From contig NC_092582.1 of NCBI RefSeq assembly GCF_037975245.1, positions 24,716,077 to 24,780,076 of the forward strand: a stretch of DNA of 64,000 nt, given 5' to 3'. The translations under genes and the position numbers were made by a program. Below are positions 13,174-24,179 of this stretch, in pieces (within the stretch, counting starts at the first letter, position 1; each line of letters opens with the position of its first letter). The notes below the pieces were generated by a model. It ran no database searches. It was not told the origin of the DNA and saw only the letters and a program-made list of their open reading frames with translations. This DNA comes from Apostichopus japonicus (Eukaryota; Echinodermata; Holothuroidea; Aspidochirotida; Stichopodidae).

Positions 13174-13277
13174 TACTATCTAAGCGGAGCGCCACCATCG
13201 GTTGGCGCGTAGCGTACAAGAAAATGTTTGGTTTTGATACCCCCCAGATCAGCGGAAATGGCACTTCTCGGGCTTGA
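13174..13277 (-). repeat. Dispersed ~105-bp MITE module, copy 2
   Basis: This is an inverted copy of the module at 4603. It reads CTAAGCGGAGCGCCACCATC at the left and ends in a GGAAATGGCACTTC-like block. It lies 77 bp inside the left terminus of the 2-kb element, comparable to the 45-62 bp between module and terminus in the elements at 54 kb. Confidence 0.65.
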
Positions 13278-13810
13278 AAATGATCAACCAGATGTACACT
13301 TTTGCCTGAGAACCGCAGTATTTCCCAAAAGTTTTTTTTCCATCCATAACCTTTTTGAAGATTGTCACCAGTCACACATCATGTTCGACCTCATTGCATG
13401 TCCTATGGATCATTGCTTTTGTAGGTGATTCTACGTCACGGCCCACAATATCCAAAAGCCCCACGTTTGAAGGTTTTAAGCCCATTATTTGTTGAGAATT
13501 TGAAAATTCACATTTCTCGTGAATAAAATCACTTCAGAACATACCCATAATGTTGCACAAAATTCAATCTATGGACAACCAATATAGAAAAACCTCCTTG
13601 AACCCCTAACAGACAGGTCAAAATTGCACGAGTAGAGGAAAGTATGATAAAGAATGTTGGTGAGGAAATTTTGGAAAATTCCGACACAGTGAATTTCATG
13701 GTGTAGAAATATTGCAACCTCTTATAATGGCTGTTATAAAACTGCGTTGAAGGAAATGAAAAATAGCAGATATTTCCGATATCAGGTATATCGAAAGCGA
13801 ACACTACACA

Positions 13811-14252
13811 CATAGGCGTAGGTCCCGTAGGAGGCGGGGGCTGCAGCCCCCCCCCCCCCCCGCAACCAAATTTTCCCCATTTTTTTCTGGCCCCTACTGA
13901 AAGAAAAATAAATAGCAATGAATAGCTTAAAAATGATCACCTTGGTAATTAAAATAAAGTTGTAAGCTTGGCCGATATTACTACTGTAAAAGAGAGTTTT
14001 GACATAAATGGATCTGTATGCTTTTTCTTCATCTACATAAGACATTTGGTTGTTTACTTTAGCATCCGGCGGTATACTGTGCAACTTTCACGGACCGTAC
14101 GGTGAACGATGGCATGCGATGTAATGACCGATGCTTGCTTATATGATATTGGTATCGATATGCTGAACACGCGTTTTGCACGCGAAAAATTTTGGCTTTT
14201 TTTCGGGCAAGTCATTACAGCCCCCAAATCCAATTGGGCTCCTACGCCTTTG
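13811..14252. mobile_element. hAT-like MITE, 442 bp, with 8-bp target duplication
   Basis: The element begins CATAGGCGTAGGTCCC and ends, read inverted, CAAAGGCGTAGGAGCCC. It is flanked on both sides by the perfect 8-bp repeat ACTACACA (13803-13810 and 14253-14260). Terminal CA-x-x-GGCG and an 8-bp duplication are typical of hAT-type transposition. It has no transposase and must have been mobilised in trans. GC-rich tracts occur next to both ends, including a 15-base C run near 13846. Confidence 0.75.
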
Positions 14253-14408
14253 ACTACACACATAGACAGTTTTTGGGGCTGTTCATCCTGGAACATGCAT
14301 TTCAATGCTCACTGATATAATGTTATATCTGCTTTTTTGCTTTACAAATTAAATTCGAAAAGGCGTGTAGCGAGTAATTGCCAAGGGAGGGGCGAAGCCT
14401 GTAGGCAA

Positions 14409-14514
14409 ACTATCTAAGCGAAGCGCCACCATGAGTTGGCGCGAAGCGTACAATAAAATTTTTGGCCGAAAATGCCTCCCAGATCGCTGGAAATGACACT
14501 TCCCAGGCCTTGTA
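14409..14514 (-). repeat. Dispersed ~105-bp MITE module, copy 3
   Basis: A second inverted module copy inside the 2-kb composite element, starting ATCTAAGCGAAGCGCCACC and ending with a GACACTTCCCAGGCCTTG block. Two copies in the same orientation 1.2 kb apart suggest that the composite contains remains of two family members. Confidence 0.65.
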
Positions 14515-14920
14515 AGTTGCATCTAAGCATTGTCTATTTTGAAATTACTAGCGGTGTCATAAAGAAAATTTGCTCAGGAGGGGGGCGGTCGCCCCTTCCC
14601 GAAATGCGTCATGTTCCCCGACGACTCGGTCGAGTTCAAGACCAGCCACAGTTGGTTCCATATAGCACAATTGTACAATTGTTTAAGGCGTCCATACACA
14701 CACACGCGTTATGATAGACCATATATAGTATTTATATAGATACATTAGTGAGAGTGGAAAAATTGAAACGTCAAAAATGGAGTTGTCGGTGTAAGGGGTA
14801 GGGTAAGGCGCACACCCCCTCCGTAATCCTTGATCTGTCACTGGCTACCCTGTGTATATAGTAGGGATCAGCGCTTTAACTATGACTGTTCCTCTTTCTT
14901 TTCAAGAGGTCTTGGCTTTC

Positions 14921-15053
14921 TTCTACTCCCCCCCCCCCCTTTTCTCCGTTTTCTCTTTTTTTTCTTTTCCCTTCCTTCCTCTCCTCCTTTTCTTTTCCCC
15001 CCCCTCCTTTTCCCTTTTTTCTTCTCTTTTTTCTCTCCTCTTTTCCTTACCCG
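14921..15053. repeat. Strand-biased polypyrimidine tract
   Basis: About 130 bp of almost pure C/T on the plus strand, with runs such as eleven C and several runs of six to eight T, immediately before a CCCGGGGGCGCGCGCCCCC palindrome. It lies in the right part of the 2-kb element. It could form a triplex or another non-B structure; this is inferred from composition only. Confidence 0.8.
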
Positions 15054-15785
15054 GGGGCGCGCGCCCCCAACGCCCCCTGGATACGCACCTGCTAATCACT
15101 GACCCTTGCAATCCTAATCTTGTTAGAATCTCGATCTATAGCTCCGTATAATATATAGACACTCTCTTTTGTAAATTTGTGTATATTTTTTTTCCTTTTC
15201 TTTAATATTTGTTTAATAAACAGTATAGTTTTACGTTGTTTTATTTTCGTAAACCAATCTGTAGATTCCAAGACATATTCAGAGTTAGCCATCACCGCTT
15301 GTAGTTTCATTTACACAGTTTGCGTACTTTACAGGCATATTACGAATATATAGGACAAAATACATCGGAAAACTACAATGTTTGCGCATTGATGGACGTA
15401 ACTGAGAGCAATGCATGAACGTACAGTAGGTACCTTTGAACGTCTGATATGACCGAATAAGCACAGCAAGGTATAAATATCAGATATGAATTGTGTTATC
15501 AAATAAAGTCTTTGATTGTGTAAACTATAAACCATGAACTTTGGAACCAGTTAAACTATAGACTGATTCCTACCGATATCTATTTAGCATCCAGGATCGT
15601 ATGTTAGAACGTCACACGACCTACACGACGCCATCTTGTCAATTGGATGTTCTTCATTCCTGTTTCTTCTTTCGTGATTTTCATATGTCCTTTAAAGGAT
15701 TCTCTACATAATTTCTACTCTGGATGATAAACCTACAAAGCGATGATCGTACTGGTAAGTAACGTACAGGAGACAGTAATGGTGG

Positions 15786-15995
15786 GAAGCTATGTATGTA
15801 CTGATATACTACACACGTCCTTAATAACACAGGCTATGTACTGATATACTTAACACGTCATAAATAACACAAGCTATGTACTGATATACTAAACACGTCA
15901 TTAATAACACAGGCTATGTACTGATATACTAAACACGTCATTAATATCACAAGCTATGTACTGATATACTATACACGTCATTAGTTAAAACAGGC
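15786..15995. repeat. Tandem array, 40-bp unit, about five copies
   Basis: The unit CTATGTACTGATATACTAAA plus CACGTCATTAATAACACAGG is repeated with a few substitutions per copy; the first unit has a small extra GTAT. The array abuts the 3' end of the minus-strand LINE, where the LINE's reading frame stops. Confidence 0.85.
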
Positions 15996-18290
15996 TATAA
16001 TATGTAGACCTGAAGCACTGCAAAACAAATTTAACACTTTATTGACTTCTGCCAAAAAAGAATCAGAATCATCAGTTATTACAACAGTATAATCTGCATA
16101 CTGAGATATTTTAAGAGAAACCCCTGTAATTGTAATAACTTTAATACTCATATTAGAATTAATTATAAAACAGTGCAAAGGATAGAGAGATAGGGACATA
16201 GAGGGACAGCCTACGTGAAACTCTAAAATAACCAGATAAATAACCATTATTTGAAACACATGTTGTGTTGTTACTATACAGAACATTGACCCATGATTTA
16301 AATTGGAGACCAAAGTTGAAATACATAAGAGTTTGCTAACAGTTTTATTTTATTTTGAAATACGTAAGAGTAAGATAAATGATATTCCAATCTAAAAGGT
16401 CAAACGCTATTGAAAGTCTAAATATCACAAACTACCAGATACCCCTATTTAATTCATTTATTTGTTTTATCGCGAATTGTGTACAATAGGAAAGTCCTAT
16501 AAAGTCTTAAAGGGACTTAACAAAGTAGGAGACTCACTGGAAGAAAGAACAAAAAGTACAAATATAAATAATACAGTATATATATACGTTAGGATTAAAT
16601 AAACAGTAATAATATCTAATTATGCTGAGATGGATACGTGAATAGATTATGTACTACTTGTACGAGTTAATAAAATCCTTTTTCAAATGTCTGGTGAATG
16701 TGTGTTTTGAAGATATAGACTTCAACTGTTGTTGATAGATCATTCCAAATTTGTATTGCTCTATTACGAAGAATTATGGTAAAAATTGCAATGAGCGTTG
16801 TCGGCTTGTCTTGTGTAATGGTTATGTAAGACTCTGTTACTACATATAAAGTCATTAAAAGTGACTGGCAGTAAGCCATTCCATACTTTGTAAGCAAAAG
16901 TAGCAACCTTGACTGTTATAATATCACCAAGTTTTAATAAATTTAGGGACTTAAATATTCCACTAGTATGTTCAAGCGGTGGGGCATTAGCAATGTGACG
17001 TATAGCCCTCTTTTGGAGAATATTTAGACGGTCAATGCTAAAATCGAATGTGCCAAATAAGATCCTGAACTAATCTAATGTTTTCTCCAATAAATCGACC
17101 CTTTAAAGAACATGTTTGCTCAAAACCAATGATGGAACTCAAAACATTCTTTGCACGAGAGGCAATGCACTTCGCTGCAATTTTATAATCTACATGCAAA
17201 AGAGCAATGGGACGCCAGCTCTTAAGATATTGTATGTCTTTACCAGGCTTAGGAATTGAAGAGATAAAGCACTACCTTGCTCATCTGCTAAGTAGCCTCT
17301 GTCAAATGCATAGTCCAAAGAATTTACGACCAGCTGCCCAATATCATCCCAGAATCAGATGTAGAACTCACAACTCTGGAACGCACAATGATGCCATTCA
17401 ATTTAAAATCATGAATGGCTTCCAGCTTTCCTCCAAAACCACCCAAAATATTTTTGACCTCATCAGAGGGACTTGCAAATAAAGTTGCTCGTAAAAAGCA
17501 TTTTTTTCATGAATTTTACTTTCATCATCTTTACGAGTTCTGGCCTGCAACTTGGAATAATGAATAGAAACCGATCTAACGTTTAATTTACAAATCTCCC
17601 AGAGTAGGCCAGGGTTTAAATCTGTAATTGAAGTTACAGTAGCATTTATTGTTGATCTTATTTAATCACAATACTTATCATCACTCAATAAAGAAGTATT
17701 AAGTTTCCAAGTACCTCGGCCTCTCTGATGTCCCAAAGATACATTAACAACAACACTATCAAGATCAGAGCTAAAAAATCAGAGAAATGATAGCATCGGA
17801 AATACAATTTTTAAAATTTTTGAAATTTAAAAAAAATCAAGTCTACAATGATGGCCTCCTCAATATTGGAATGTCAGGTTAAGCGTTTTGTTTTAGGGTT
17901 ACGATCACGCCAAGTACCTACTACATCATGATCTTGAGCGCATCTAATAACCTCCGAGCAGGCTTTAAATTATTACGAGACCCCCAGTCTTGTCAATATC
18001 GATATTACACACAAAATTGAAGTCACCCTGACTCCAAATTATTAATTCGTAGCTTTTGTTTTAAAGGTGATCACTTATATACGAAAAATAAATATCACGA
18101 CCGTCTATATCTTTTAGCTCAATAATTGGTGATAATGAAAATGTGGGTTAAATAATATAGCAACGCCTCTACTCTTATTTATACCATGGTAAGAACACAT
18201 TTGACCGCCCCAATCTTTAGTCCAAAAACTAAAATCATTTGAGGTTGTAAGGGTTTCCTGCAAAAACATATTAACCTATTTATGTCTGTG
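15985..18290 (-). pseudogene. L1/Tx1-like LINE, endonuclease and reverse transcriptase, decayed and interrupted
   Basis: Read on the minus strand, pieces of an AP-type endonuclease come first: FLQETL and SRGVAILF near 18280-18140, then QGDFNFV near 18035. After a frameshifted linker come LWEICKLNVRSVS (about 17610-17570) and the start of the RT: a conserved SWRPIALLHVDYKI block near 17225-17180 and GRFIGENIRLVQDL near 17105-17062. An unrelated 0.6-kb insert follows, and the RT resumes with AFDLLDW near 16425-16405. Motif C is QYADY (16082-16111), so the second catalytic Asp of YADD has become Tyr. The domain order and the WRPI/GRFIGENIR blocks fit the L1/Tx1 group. Several frameshifts and stops make it inactive. 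The 3' end is cut at the tandem array. Confidence 0.75.
16446..17041 (-). mobile_element. 3'-end fragment of a second LINE, inserted in the first
   Basis: Where the host LINE's RT breaks off after VQDLI, the minus strand changes to the C-terminal tail of a different non-LTR element: LNILQKRAIRHI (about 17030-16995), then a frameshift, and RNRAIQIWNDLS (about 16775-16740). LQKRAIR and IWNDLS are typical of tails following the RT in CR1/Jockey-like LINEs. It is followed by an AT-rich 3' UTR. Removing this block brings the two RT halves of the host LINE together. A 5'-truncated insertion is usual for LINEs. Edges are estimates; no target duplication was identified. Confidence 0.6.
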
Positions 18291-20504
18291 AAAAAATAAA
18301 AACAGTTTCCTGTGTTACTTTTCAACACTTTAACAAACATAATTGGACAAAACCTCCCACTTCCAGGACCATTCGATACCAGAACCAATAACCAAGGATT
18401 GAATATAACAATAAAGGATGCCCATATTATTGAAACTAGAGGTAATTGGGTCAATGATATTTACACCAGAACAAAGGGCAACCAATTAAACCCTCATTAG
18501 GTAGGTATATAAGGTTAACATATTATACTAATCAATGAAGTAATTAAGGGAGGTAGGTATAGTGCATGACATGGTGACAAAGAGGGAATCCACCACTCCC
18601 CAGCCCCCACCCCTTCTACTACACACACAGACACGATAGACTTCATTTAGTGTTGATTTGTATCCAAGTTGTTCCATTGTGGGTGTGTGTGTGGGTGTGC
18701 GTTTGTTTTTCTATCTGACCGAGGACTGGAACAAAAGAATTCCAGTCCTCGGTTGTGATTTCTAAAGAATCACCACGTCCTCGGAAGAATTTCTATTGTA
18801 TGGGGTATTGTTAGGGTTAGGGTACGTGGATTTGAACAAAGGAAAATACAGGTATAGTTTTACTATCTGAGAAGGTATCAAATACATGAAGTACATGTGA
18901 GCATGCGTACAAGCTGTAAATGCGGTGATACGACTATAATCGATGTTGGTGACCATGTAGCCATATTAGCCGTTCACTATAATGATATAGCGGGGAACAT
19001 TTACATGTGGTTTAGGCGACGAATATATTGTATTCCAGAGACAAAACTAGGTTAACGTAAGATTTCAGCGGTATGTTAGAGTTATATATATCTTACATAC
19101 TTATGTTAGGTATTAATTGAGAGGGCCAAAATTAAGTAAAACAATTCTTAATGTCTTTTTTCATAACAAATGTTAACAACCTTCTATTATTTAAACAAAT
19201 TTTGGCTGCTAAGAAGGAGCATAAGGCAAGGGCGTTACCTCGCGTATGTCCTATGCACAAGAAAAAAAAAACAAATATCTCAAATAGATTGGTTACATGA
19301 GCTTCTGTAGCGTTGCTGCTCTTGTTTTAACAATACAGCAATCCGTACACAATCCTACGAACATCTGTGTGTAGCCATGCATACAACCAATGTATGGTTC
19401 ATTAATATTTACAGTGGTGTGTAGTTAGCTATTTCGGCTACTCTACAAACGACGTTTTATGCTAGACACATTCGAATCACAAACCTCCATTTCCTCGTAG
19501 AATAAATAAAATTATAATACATACTCAGCAATAGCAAAATACTCTCTTACTAAGAAAAGTAAATACTGAGACTGAAGCATTCATTCCTTATTCACGTTGT
19601 ATATATTTATCATCTTTTCCAAATCTCGTGTTCCGTGTCTTCCATTAAATATCTCTGATCTTCCAAATAAACGACTTTGGCGAAGCGTCTTGCAAATGCG
19701 ATACCGTATCCATAGTAAATGTCATTTTAAAACACAAAATGAAATAACGCGGATACTATAACACCAAGTTTGTTAACATTTCTTCGAACTTCAATCACCT
19801 TCACCGACAACCCCCACCCCCATTCTACAATAAGAGTTAACCATCGCATTTTCCATGAGTCTCCCTTGCAAAAAAGGAAAACAAATTGAGTATATACTTC
19901 AATTGATGGAACCTCATCTGACACATTTACCCCTGTCTAATCCCCCCCCCCCCACCCTGTTCTCACGGTAACCCTCATCATATTTTCACACCAAAGTACA
20001 TTTTTCACAAATGAAATCAGTTTACTATCATTTGATCGTTATTATAATTTGTGAAGCAAGACATGAACCATTTGATCAAATTCTCAGCACATTCAAATTT
20101 GATACATTCCTAACATATCTTAGTCACTATATTTTCCGATCGACTCGATTTTACCCGATGATATCCGGGGAAGTCGTGGTAATAGAGCTTTACATGTACT
20201 TAGGTGTGTTTTACTGACAAGTCGCAGCTTTTCTACTGCAAGATATGGTACGGAATGCTTAAATTACTAGAAACTATTTCAATGCCTTTTATGTTGTTTG
20301 CGTCAATACTAAGGCCATGGTGACAAACTTTCAACGGCTGAACGAACACGATCACCAACAAGATATCAACATAAAAGTAACTCTTCATACTATTTACAAC
20401 TTCAATATTGTTGAACACCATAACAACTACGTTTGGTTTTTCACCAACGTAGGTTGACGCCACTTTCTGTATTAAATAATTTTAATTTTTCTATCGGTTT
20501 ACAG
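18291..20504. other. Non-genic spacer
   Basis: No coding signal was seen. It contains a perfect hairpin at 18719-18752, a C-rich stretch near 18598-18620, a short GTGTGTGT run near 18680 and a C run near 19942. Confidence 0.5.
18719..18752. other. Perfect 13-bp hairpin, 8-nt loop
   Basis: CCGAGGACTGGAA pairs exactly with TTCCAGTCCTCGG. It sits in spacer with no element termini recognised nearby. It could be the middle of a small palindromic repeat or a structured RNA, but nothing supports either choice. Confidence 0.6.
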
Positions 20505-20576
20505 ATTCCATCGGTTATGCGAGAAGTGTTGATCACCCCAGTCTTATTGAAAGTATCTGGCAGAAATATCTAACTG
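20505..20576 (+). other. Candidate upstream exon (72 nt), phase 1 to phase 1
   Basis: A fair acceptor (TTTCTATCGGTTTACAG) and a strong donor (ACTG|GTAAGTG) bound a segment open only in the frame entered with two leftover bases: 23 complete codons ending in WQKYLT. It does not join in frame to the ATG-bearing exon at 23426, so it could be a 5' untranslated exon of the NLR gene, an exon of another transcript, or a chance pairing of sites. Confidence 0.3.
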
Positions 20577-21029
20577 GTAAGTGAAGCAGCTAATGCTATA
20601 GTAGAAAATGTATTTAGTAAACTAACGGCACATATGGAAACGTTATCTTTTCTACTATGTAGTAATGTTATGATGTGTCTTATGGTGTGGTGTATGCCGA
20701 CATCTACTGGATCCTGCTATTAAATTCCTTCAATTCGCAGCCTACTTTCTCCTTAATTTATTCAGTTTTCTTCCCAGCAACGCAAAATGCATTGGCTTTC
20801 CACGAAAATCCATGTCGGAATGGAAGTCTTAAAAAGAAAAGCAACTGTCGTTTGCCAATACAGAACAAAACATCAAATTAATAATAGTATCTAATAATAG
20901 TTAATATTATCAGAAAAAGATTGTTGTGGAACTAAAACGCCCTATGTTAACATTGCCCCACCCCCCCTCCCCATAAAAAAGAAGCTAGTTTGATAAAGTA
21001 ACAAATACTTTTATTAATCAGAGACAGAT
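20577..21029. other. Non-genic spacer
   Basis: No gene, RNA or element terminus was recognised; a C-rich spot lies near 20955-20970. Confidence 0.5.
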
Positions 21030-23195
21030 ATATAAATAGATAGATAGGTAGGAAGGTAGGTAGGTGGTCGGAGGCATAAATGGATAGGATGGATGGATAG
21101 GATGGATGGATATAATGTATGGATAGGATGGATTGATAGGATGTATGGATATTATGGATGGATAGGATGGATGTATAGGATGGATGTATAGGAGGGATAA
21201 ATAGGATGGATGGATAAGATGGGTAGATAGGATGGATGGATAAGATGGATGGATGGATAAGATGGATGGATGGATAAGATGGATGGATAGGATGGATGGA
21301 TAGGATGGATGGATAGGATGGATAGGATAGAAGGATAGGATGTAAGGATGGATATGATGGATGGATATGATGGATAAATATGATGGATAGATAAGATAAA
21401 TGGTAATGTTGGATTAATATGTTAGATGGATAGGATGGATGGATAGGATGGATTGATAGGATGGATGGATTGATGGGATAGATGGATATGATGGATGGAT
21501 ATGGATAGGATGGATGAAAAGATATGATAGATGGATAAGATGAATGGATAAGATGGATATGATGGATGAATATGATGGTTGGATAAGGTGGATAAATATG
21601 ATGGATGGATAAGATGGATGGATAGGATGGATGGATAAGATAAATGGATGGATGGGTGGATGGATATTATGGATGGATGGATAAATAGGATGGATGGATA
21701 GGATGGATGAATAGGATGGATGGATAGGATGGGTGGATGAGATGGATAGATAGGTATGATAGGATGGATAGAATAGATGGATGCATAGGATCGATGGAAG
21801 GATATGATGGATGGATAAGATGGATAGATAGGATGGAATGGTAAGATGAATGAGTAGGATGGATGATTAGGATGTATGGATGGATATGTTGGATGGATAT
21901 GATGGAAAGATAGGATTGATAATTTGGATGGATGGATAGTATGGATGGGTGGATAGAATGGATGGATGGGATCGATGGATAAGATGGATAGATAGGTATG
22001 ATAGGATGGATAGGATGGATGGGTGGATAGTATGGATGGATAGGATGGATGGGATGGATGGATAAGATGGATAGATAGGATGGATGGATAAGATGGATGA
22101 GTAGGATGGATAGGATGGATGGATGGATGTGTTGGATGGATATGATGGAAGAATAGGATTGATAATTTGGATGGATGGATAAGATGGATGGATAGGATGG
22201 ATGGATAGGATGGATGGATAGGATCAAGGAAAGTATTCATAGGATAAATAGGATGGATGGATTGGATGGATGGATATGATGGATGAATAGGATGGATGGA
22301 TAGGTTGGATAGATAGGATGGATAGATAAGATGGATATGGATGATAGGATGGATAGGATGGCTAGAATGGATCGATGGATAGGATGGATGAATGGATAGG
22401 ATGGATGGATGGATGGATAAAATGAATGGATGGATAGGATGGATGTATAGGATAGATGGATAGGTTGAATGGGATGGATAGGATGCATAGTATGAACGGA
22501 TAGTATGGATGGATAGGATGGATGGATCGATAGGATGGATAGTAGGGATGGATAGGATGTATGGATAGGATGAATAATCAGGATGGATGGATAAGATGGT
22601 TGGAGAGGATGCACGTATAATATGGATAGGATGGATTGATATGATAGATGGATGGACTGATGGATTTGTTCGATGGATAGGATGGATGGGAATGATGGAT
22701 AATTTGGATGGGTGGATAAGATGGATGGATAGACTAGATGAATATGATGGATTGATAGGATGGATGGATAGGATGGATGGATTGGATAGATAGAATGGAT
22801 GGATAGGATGGATGGATAGAATGGATGGATGGATAGGATGGATGAGATTGATAGGATGGATGGATAAATGGATAGGATGGATGTATAGAATGGATGGATG
22901 TATAGAATGGATGGATAGAATGGACTGGGTAGGATGGATGGATAGGATGAATAGATGGATCGGATGGATGGATGGATCGATAGGATGGATAGGATGGATC
23001 GATAGGATGGATGGATGGATAAGATGGATGGATATAATGGATGGATAGGATTGATTGATGAATAGGATGGATGGATAGTATGGATGTAAGGATATGATAT
23101 ATGGATAGGATGGATGGATAGTATGGATGGATAGGATTGATAGTATGGATAGGACGGATTATATGGATATGATGGATAGGATCAATCGATTGACT
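21030..23195. repeat. GATG/GATA satellite, about 2.1 kb
   Basis: The block is almost entirely 4-bp GATG and GATA words in irregular higher-order mixtures such as GGATGGATGGATAGGATGGA. The G-rich strand is the plus strand throughout. It yields long minus-strand frames of repeating His-Pro-Ser-Ile and plus-strand frames rich in Trp-Met-Asp. These lack a biased start, splice signals or any domain, and I treat them as artefacts. The array ends about 230 bp before the NLR first exon. Confidence 0.95.
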
Positions 23196-23425
23196 GATGT
23201 ATCGATTTAAAGAACAAACACCTGGTAAAACCAACTATAGTAATTTATTCAAATCATTAGTTAAGAGTGTAAGCTGTGAGCAGTGCCACGGTAGAGCATT
23301 CGAAATTTGTATGGAGTATTTATCAGCCAATAGCACTTAAGCAGTAAATGCTTTGACTGTGGAACTTTATATAGAATTTACCGTCAAATTAATGATTATT
23401 TTGCATGCAAAATTACAGACCTAAG

Positions 23426-23483
23426 ATGGCTTCCAATTTTAATCCCGTGGACATCAAACCAGATTTGAAGAAGGCAGTAAACG
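23426..23483 (+). CDS. NLR gene, coding exon 1 (start codon)
   Basis: ATG lies in a strong context, with A at -3 and G at +4. It opens 19 codons plus one base, ending at AAC G|GTAAGTTT. The peptide starts MASNFNP and contains no signal peptide. The upstream base phase does not join any obvious earlier exon, and an in-frame upstream TAA is absent only in the few preceding codons, so this ATG is the simplest start. The short first exon followed by a domain exon fits an N-terminal effector-domain architecture. Confidence 0.65.
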
Positions 23484-23870
23484 GTAAGTTTGAAAGCTGA
23501 ACCATTTTCATTTAGTAGGTATGTTGTCTTTTATTGTGTTAGGCTGTTTTATCTACAATCCACGGTACACTGTTGCGTTTCAAATATAGCTGCGATGTCA
23601 TCTTAACCTTTCTTTTATAAAAACACGTAACATTGGCGAATTTTAATGCGGATATCATATAATATATATTTACAACATAATATCATATGTAAATCAAACT
23701 TTTGAAAGTGAATGGGATTACCAGGTCATAACATTTTGATCGATAATTTTAAAGTATTCATGTTCATATCACTAACGTATCCCTTGTTATAGCATTCCTT
23801 CATATCTGAAGGAGTGTTCCATGTGCTAGCTAGTTAGGTGTCTTTTTTCCTCTTTCGTTATTTTCAACAG

Positions 23871-24179
23871 GTTTTGGTAGTTTTAAAGTTGCACTTGCTA
23901 CCCTCCTGACTGTTAAAATTGTTCTTGAGCTTGCTACGTTCTTTGAATATCCGCCTGTTGATATAGAAGAGTTGAGCAATGCAGCCAGTGCGGCGGGCCT
24001 TCTCATGGTTCGTTATATGGAAGAGAGAGGACAAATAGAGCCAAAAAGTATCATGACACTTCTGTGTGCGCTGAAAAAAATATGTCGTTCTGGGATTGAG
24101 ATGCGTGTAAGAAAGCTGTATGTGGAGCATACAGGGATACTATGTTCCAGTGATGGTCAGTCTAAGGCTCAATTAGAAG
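23871..24179 (+). CDS. NLR gene, exon 2: possible death-effector-like domain
   Basis: The acceptor is TTTTCAACAG and the donor is GAAG|GTACTG. The exon is 309 nt, both entered and left in phase 1, giving residues 20-122. The part around residues 62-105 alternates helices with LLMVRYMEERGQI, then SIMTLLCALKKI, which resembles the last helices of death-effector domains, where 'L..L..RG.I' precedes a final amphipathic helix. In the death-fold superfamily such domains recruit adaptors and caspases. The first helices are less recognisable, so this may be another death-fold type or an unrelated helical domain. The donor GTACTG is weaker than consensus. Confidence 0.6.

Larger units (their letters stand above)
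13097..15091. mobile_element. Composite terminal-inverted-repeat element, ~2.0 kb, non-autonomous
   Basis: The left end is CAGGCGCGTATCCAGG and the right end, read inverted, is CAGGTGCGTATCCAGG, a 16-bp terminal repeat with one mismatch. Both ends are directly flanked by CTAAT, a possible 5-bp target duplication. That differs from the 8-bp duplications of the other MITEs here, so either the family differs or the pairing is coincidental. The interior has no transposase. It holds two inverted copies of the dispersed ~105-bp module (13174 and 14409), a nested 442-bp MITE at 13811-14252 and a polypyrimidine stretch near the right end. Confidence 0.5.

Noticed and set aside
13529-15151. Frames rich in Gly, Pro, Phe or Arg-Glu
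   Set aside because: They come from G/C runs and the polypyrimidine tract in MITE sequence.
18806-18824. TTAGGG-like telomeric repeat
   Set aside because: Only about two units are present, which is expected by chance or from decay, so it is not a telomere.
21422-23234. Long minus-strand frames of His-Pro-Ser-Ile repeats (up to 272 codons) and plus-strand Trp-Met-Asp frames
   Set aside because: They are translations of the GATG/GATA satellite in every frame, with no domain, splice context or codon bias of their own.
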